Source of the DNA: Manihot esculenta
Taxonomy: Eukaryota; Streptophyta; Magnoliopsida; Malpighiales; Euphorbiaceae
DNA length: 64,000 nt
Assembly (NCBI RefSeq): GCF_001659605.2
Contig: NC_035161.2
Location: 33,258,191-33,322,190, forward strand
Direction of reading: 5' to 3'
Both the position numbers and the translations under genes were made by a program. Positions 62,311 through 64,000 of this stretch are shown piece after piece; the first letter of the stretch is position 1, and every line of letters starts with the position of its first letter. The notes under the pieces are model-generated. The model worked only from the letters and a program-made list of their open reading frames with translations, did no database searches and was not told the DNA's origin.

Positions 62311-64000
62311 ATGGAGATTCCTGTACACATCAAAACCTTCTCATTTGTCTTCCTTCTCTTCCTCTCTCCGTTAGTCTCCAAGGCATGCCACCCAGTTGAT
62401 GAAGAAGCATTGCTTGATTTCAAGCAAAGAATCATCTCTGACCCTTCACAACTATTGAGCTCTTGGACAGTTTCCACCGACTGCTGCAGTTCTTGGGATG
62501 GTGTGGCGTGCGATGTTTCAGGCAGAGTTGTCAATGTCTCTCGGCCTGGTCTTGTTTCAGGCATTGACTTCATCGAAGACACATACATGAGTGGAACTTT
62601 ATCCCCATATCTGGGAAATTTGTCGAATCTTCAATTTCTAGACCTGAGTAATCTCAAGGACTTGAAGGGACGAATACCACCAGAGCTTGGCAACTTATCA
62701 CAGCTTGCTTATCTGTTTCTTAATTCAAACAAGCTCACGGGTTCAATACCCATGACCTTTGGGTACCTTTCTCAGCTGAAGAAGCTGTATCTCAGTGACA
62801 ATTTTATATCTGGTGGTCTCCCTGCATCAGTTGCTAGGCGTTGGACATATTTATCAGAACTTGGTTTATCAGGGAACTTGTTGTCTGGGACAATTCCCTC
62901 TACCATTGGGAAGTGGATCATGATAACCAAGGTTGATCTTCATGGTAACAATTTCTCTGGTAGAATTCCTGCAGGAATTGGCAAACTTAAGAATCTGAAA
63001 TTCCTGGATTTATCCGAAAACAAAATAGGTGGAAGTATTCCACCATCCATTGGTGGACTTTCCGAGCTAGTAATACTGTATCTCAATCAAAACCATCTCA
63101 CAGGAAACATTCCTTCTTCAATCTCTGGACTCACTTCCATGCAATTCTGTCGTTTATCAGAAAATAAGCTGAAGGGTACTCTGCCACCATCAATTGGCCA
63201 GCTCTCAAAGATCCAAAGACTTATCCTTGAGAACAACAAGCTCCATGGGAAACTGCCTGCAACCATTGGTCATTTAACAACTCTTACTGATATATTCTTC
63301 TCCAACAACCAATTTATAGGCAAGATCCCTTCAAGTTTCGGCAATTTACTCAATCTTCAAACTCTGGATTTATCAAGAAACCAACTCGCCGGTCAGCTTC
63401 CGCCTCAGCTGGCTAAATTACAGAGACTGCAAGCTTTGGATCTGTCATTTAATCCACTAGAGCTAGTTAAAATACCAAACTGGTTCCAGGAGTTGAAACT
63501 TTTCCGGCTCATTTTGGCGAAGACTGGGATTGAAGGGCAGCTACCGAACTGGCTGGCTTCATCATCCATATCTGTTCTTGACCTGTCAAGCAATGCATTA
63601 TCAGGGAAATTTCCTCACTGGATTGGTAACATGACTAGCCTTTCATTTCTCAATTTATCGAACAACGGCTTTGGTTCATCAATCCCTGTTGAATTCAAGA
63701 ACCTTTCGCTTCTGATGGATCTTGATCTTCACTCCAACAAGTTAACTGGCAGCCTAAATGTAATTTTTTCCAAAGAAATCCAAGACCCACTAGGCCATTT
63801 TAACTCCATTGATGTTTCCAACAATATGTTCTCTGGGCCAATTGATGATAACATTGGAGAGAGACCTACAATGGCTTCCATTACTTCTCTGATTCTATCT
63901 CACAACAACTTGGGAGGTTCAATACCAAATTCAATTGGGAAAATGAGCGAATTGCAGGTCCTAGAGCTGGTAAACAATAGCCTGTCTGGGGAGATACCTG
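62311..64000 (+). CDS. LRR receptor-like protein, N-terminal part (runs off right edge)
   Basis: An uninterrupted frame of 563 codons from the ATG at 62311 to the end of the window. A signal peptide (about 1-25, ending VSKA) is followed by the LRRNT_2 cap CHPVDEEALLDFKQRI with SSWTVSTDCCSSWDGVACD. About eighteen LRRs of the GxIPxxLGxLxxL type then follow without an intron. Such caps and repeats occur in receptor-like proteins and LRR receptor kinases at the plasma membrane. The C-terminal part that would show a transmembrane segment or kinase is outside the window. The cap sequence most resembles the At1g33590/At2g34930-type LRR proteins without kinase, from memory. It lies 1.4 kb after another LRR gene, but the two are not close copies. 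Confidence 0.88.
   Translation, partial: MEIPVHIKTFSFVFLLFLSPLVSKACHPVDEEALLDFKQRIISDPSQLLSSWTVSTDCCSSWDGVACDVSGRVVNVSRPGLVSGIDFIEDTYMSGTLSPYLGNLSNLQFLDLSNLKDLKGRIPPELGNLSQLAYLFLNSNKLTGSIPMTFGYLSQLKKLYLSDNFISGGLPASVARRWTYLSELGLSGNLLSGTIPSTIGKWIMITKVDLHGNNFSGRIPAGIGKLKNLKFLDLSENKIGGSIPPSIGGLSELVILYLNQNHLTGNIPSSISGLTSMQFCRLSENKLKGTLPPSIGQLSKIQRLILENNKLHGKLPATIGHLTTLTDIFFSNNQFIGKIPSSFGNLLNLQTLDLSRNQLAGQLPPQLAKLQRLQALDLSFNPLELVKIPNWFQELKLFRLILAKTGIEGQLPNWLASSSISVLDLSSNALSGKFPHWIGNMTSLSFLNLSNNGFGSSIPVEFKNLSLLMDLDLHSNKLTGSLNVIFSKEIQDPLGHFNSIDVSNNMFSGPIDDNIGERPTMASITSLILSHNNLGGSIPNSIGKMSELQVLELVNNSLSGEIP

Noticed and set aside
1..64000. CRISPR arrays, operons, phage or bacterial islands
   Set aside because: None seen; the window is intron-containing plant DNA throughout.

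Overview
The window is nuclear DNA of a flowering plant, most likely a core eudicot and probably a rosid. The genes have many short GT-AG introns, AT-rich introns and spacers, plant-only families (SHI/STY zinc finger, pectin-type methyltransferase, SABATH methyltransferase, B-class MADS box) and degraded plant LINE and Copia elements. Nothing is prokaryotic or viral, and there is no CRISPR array. All exon borders were placed by hand from splice sites, reading-frame continuity and family knowledge; no search was run.

Left to right: the start of a Copia retrotransposon runs off the left edge (1-505, minus). A spacer of about 6 kb leads to a 19-exon beta-galactosidase of the BGAL3 type (6502-11479, plus). 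Convergent to it is a cytosolic h-type thioredoxin (12909-17062, minus) whose first intron carries a dead LINE fragment. Next is an RTE1/RTH-type membrane protein (18099-19114, minus) with a likely 5' UTR intron up to about 20.4 kb. A 9 kb AT-rich gap with a second LINE remnant separates it from a SHI/STY transcription factor (30274-31737, plus) and a long PMT27-like methyltransferase (37368-40794, plus). Then come a secretory CPYC glutaredoxin (41688-43110, minus), a frameshifted SABATH methyltransferase (44929-46764, plus), a TM6-type B-class MADS-box gene (49709-51420, minus), an FHA/MCRS1-like protein of the EMB1967 type (53147-56893, plus), an intronless secreted LRR protein (59649-60944, plus), a tRNA-Phe-like locus with an enlarged T arm (61510-61590, minus) and the start of an LRR receptor-like protein (62311 to the right edge, plus).

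The genes do not form an operon, but the order is informative. Thioredoxin h, RTH, STY1 and PMT27 occur in the same order as I remember for Arabidopsis At3g51030, At3g51040, At3g51060 and At3g51070. The TM6/MCRS1 pair mirrors AP3/EMB1967 (At3g54340/At3g54350). The window therefore looks like a conserved ancestral segment with local changes: a pseudogenised SABATH gene, LINE insertions, several short tandem duplications and an odd tRNA. I see no clear evidence of an undescribed multi-gene system. The best leads are the two syntenic signatures, the broken SABATH gene, the abnormal tRNA, and short tandem duplications close to gene starts and ends.
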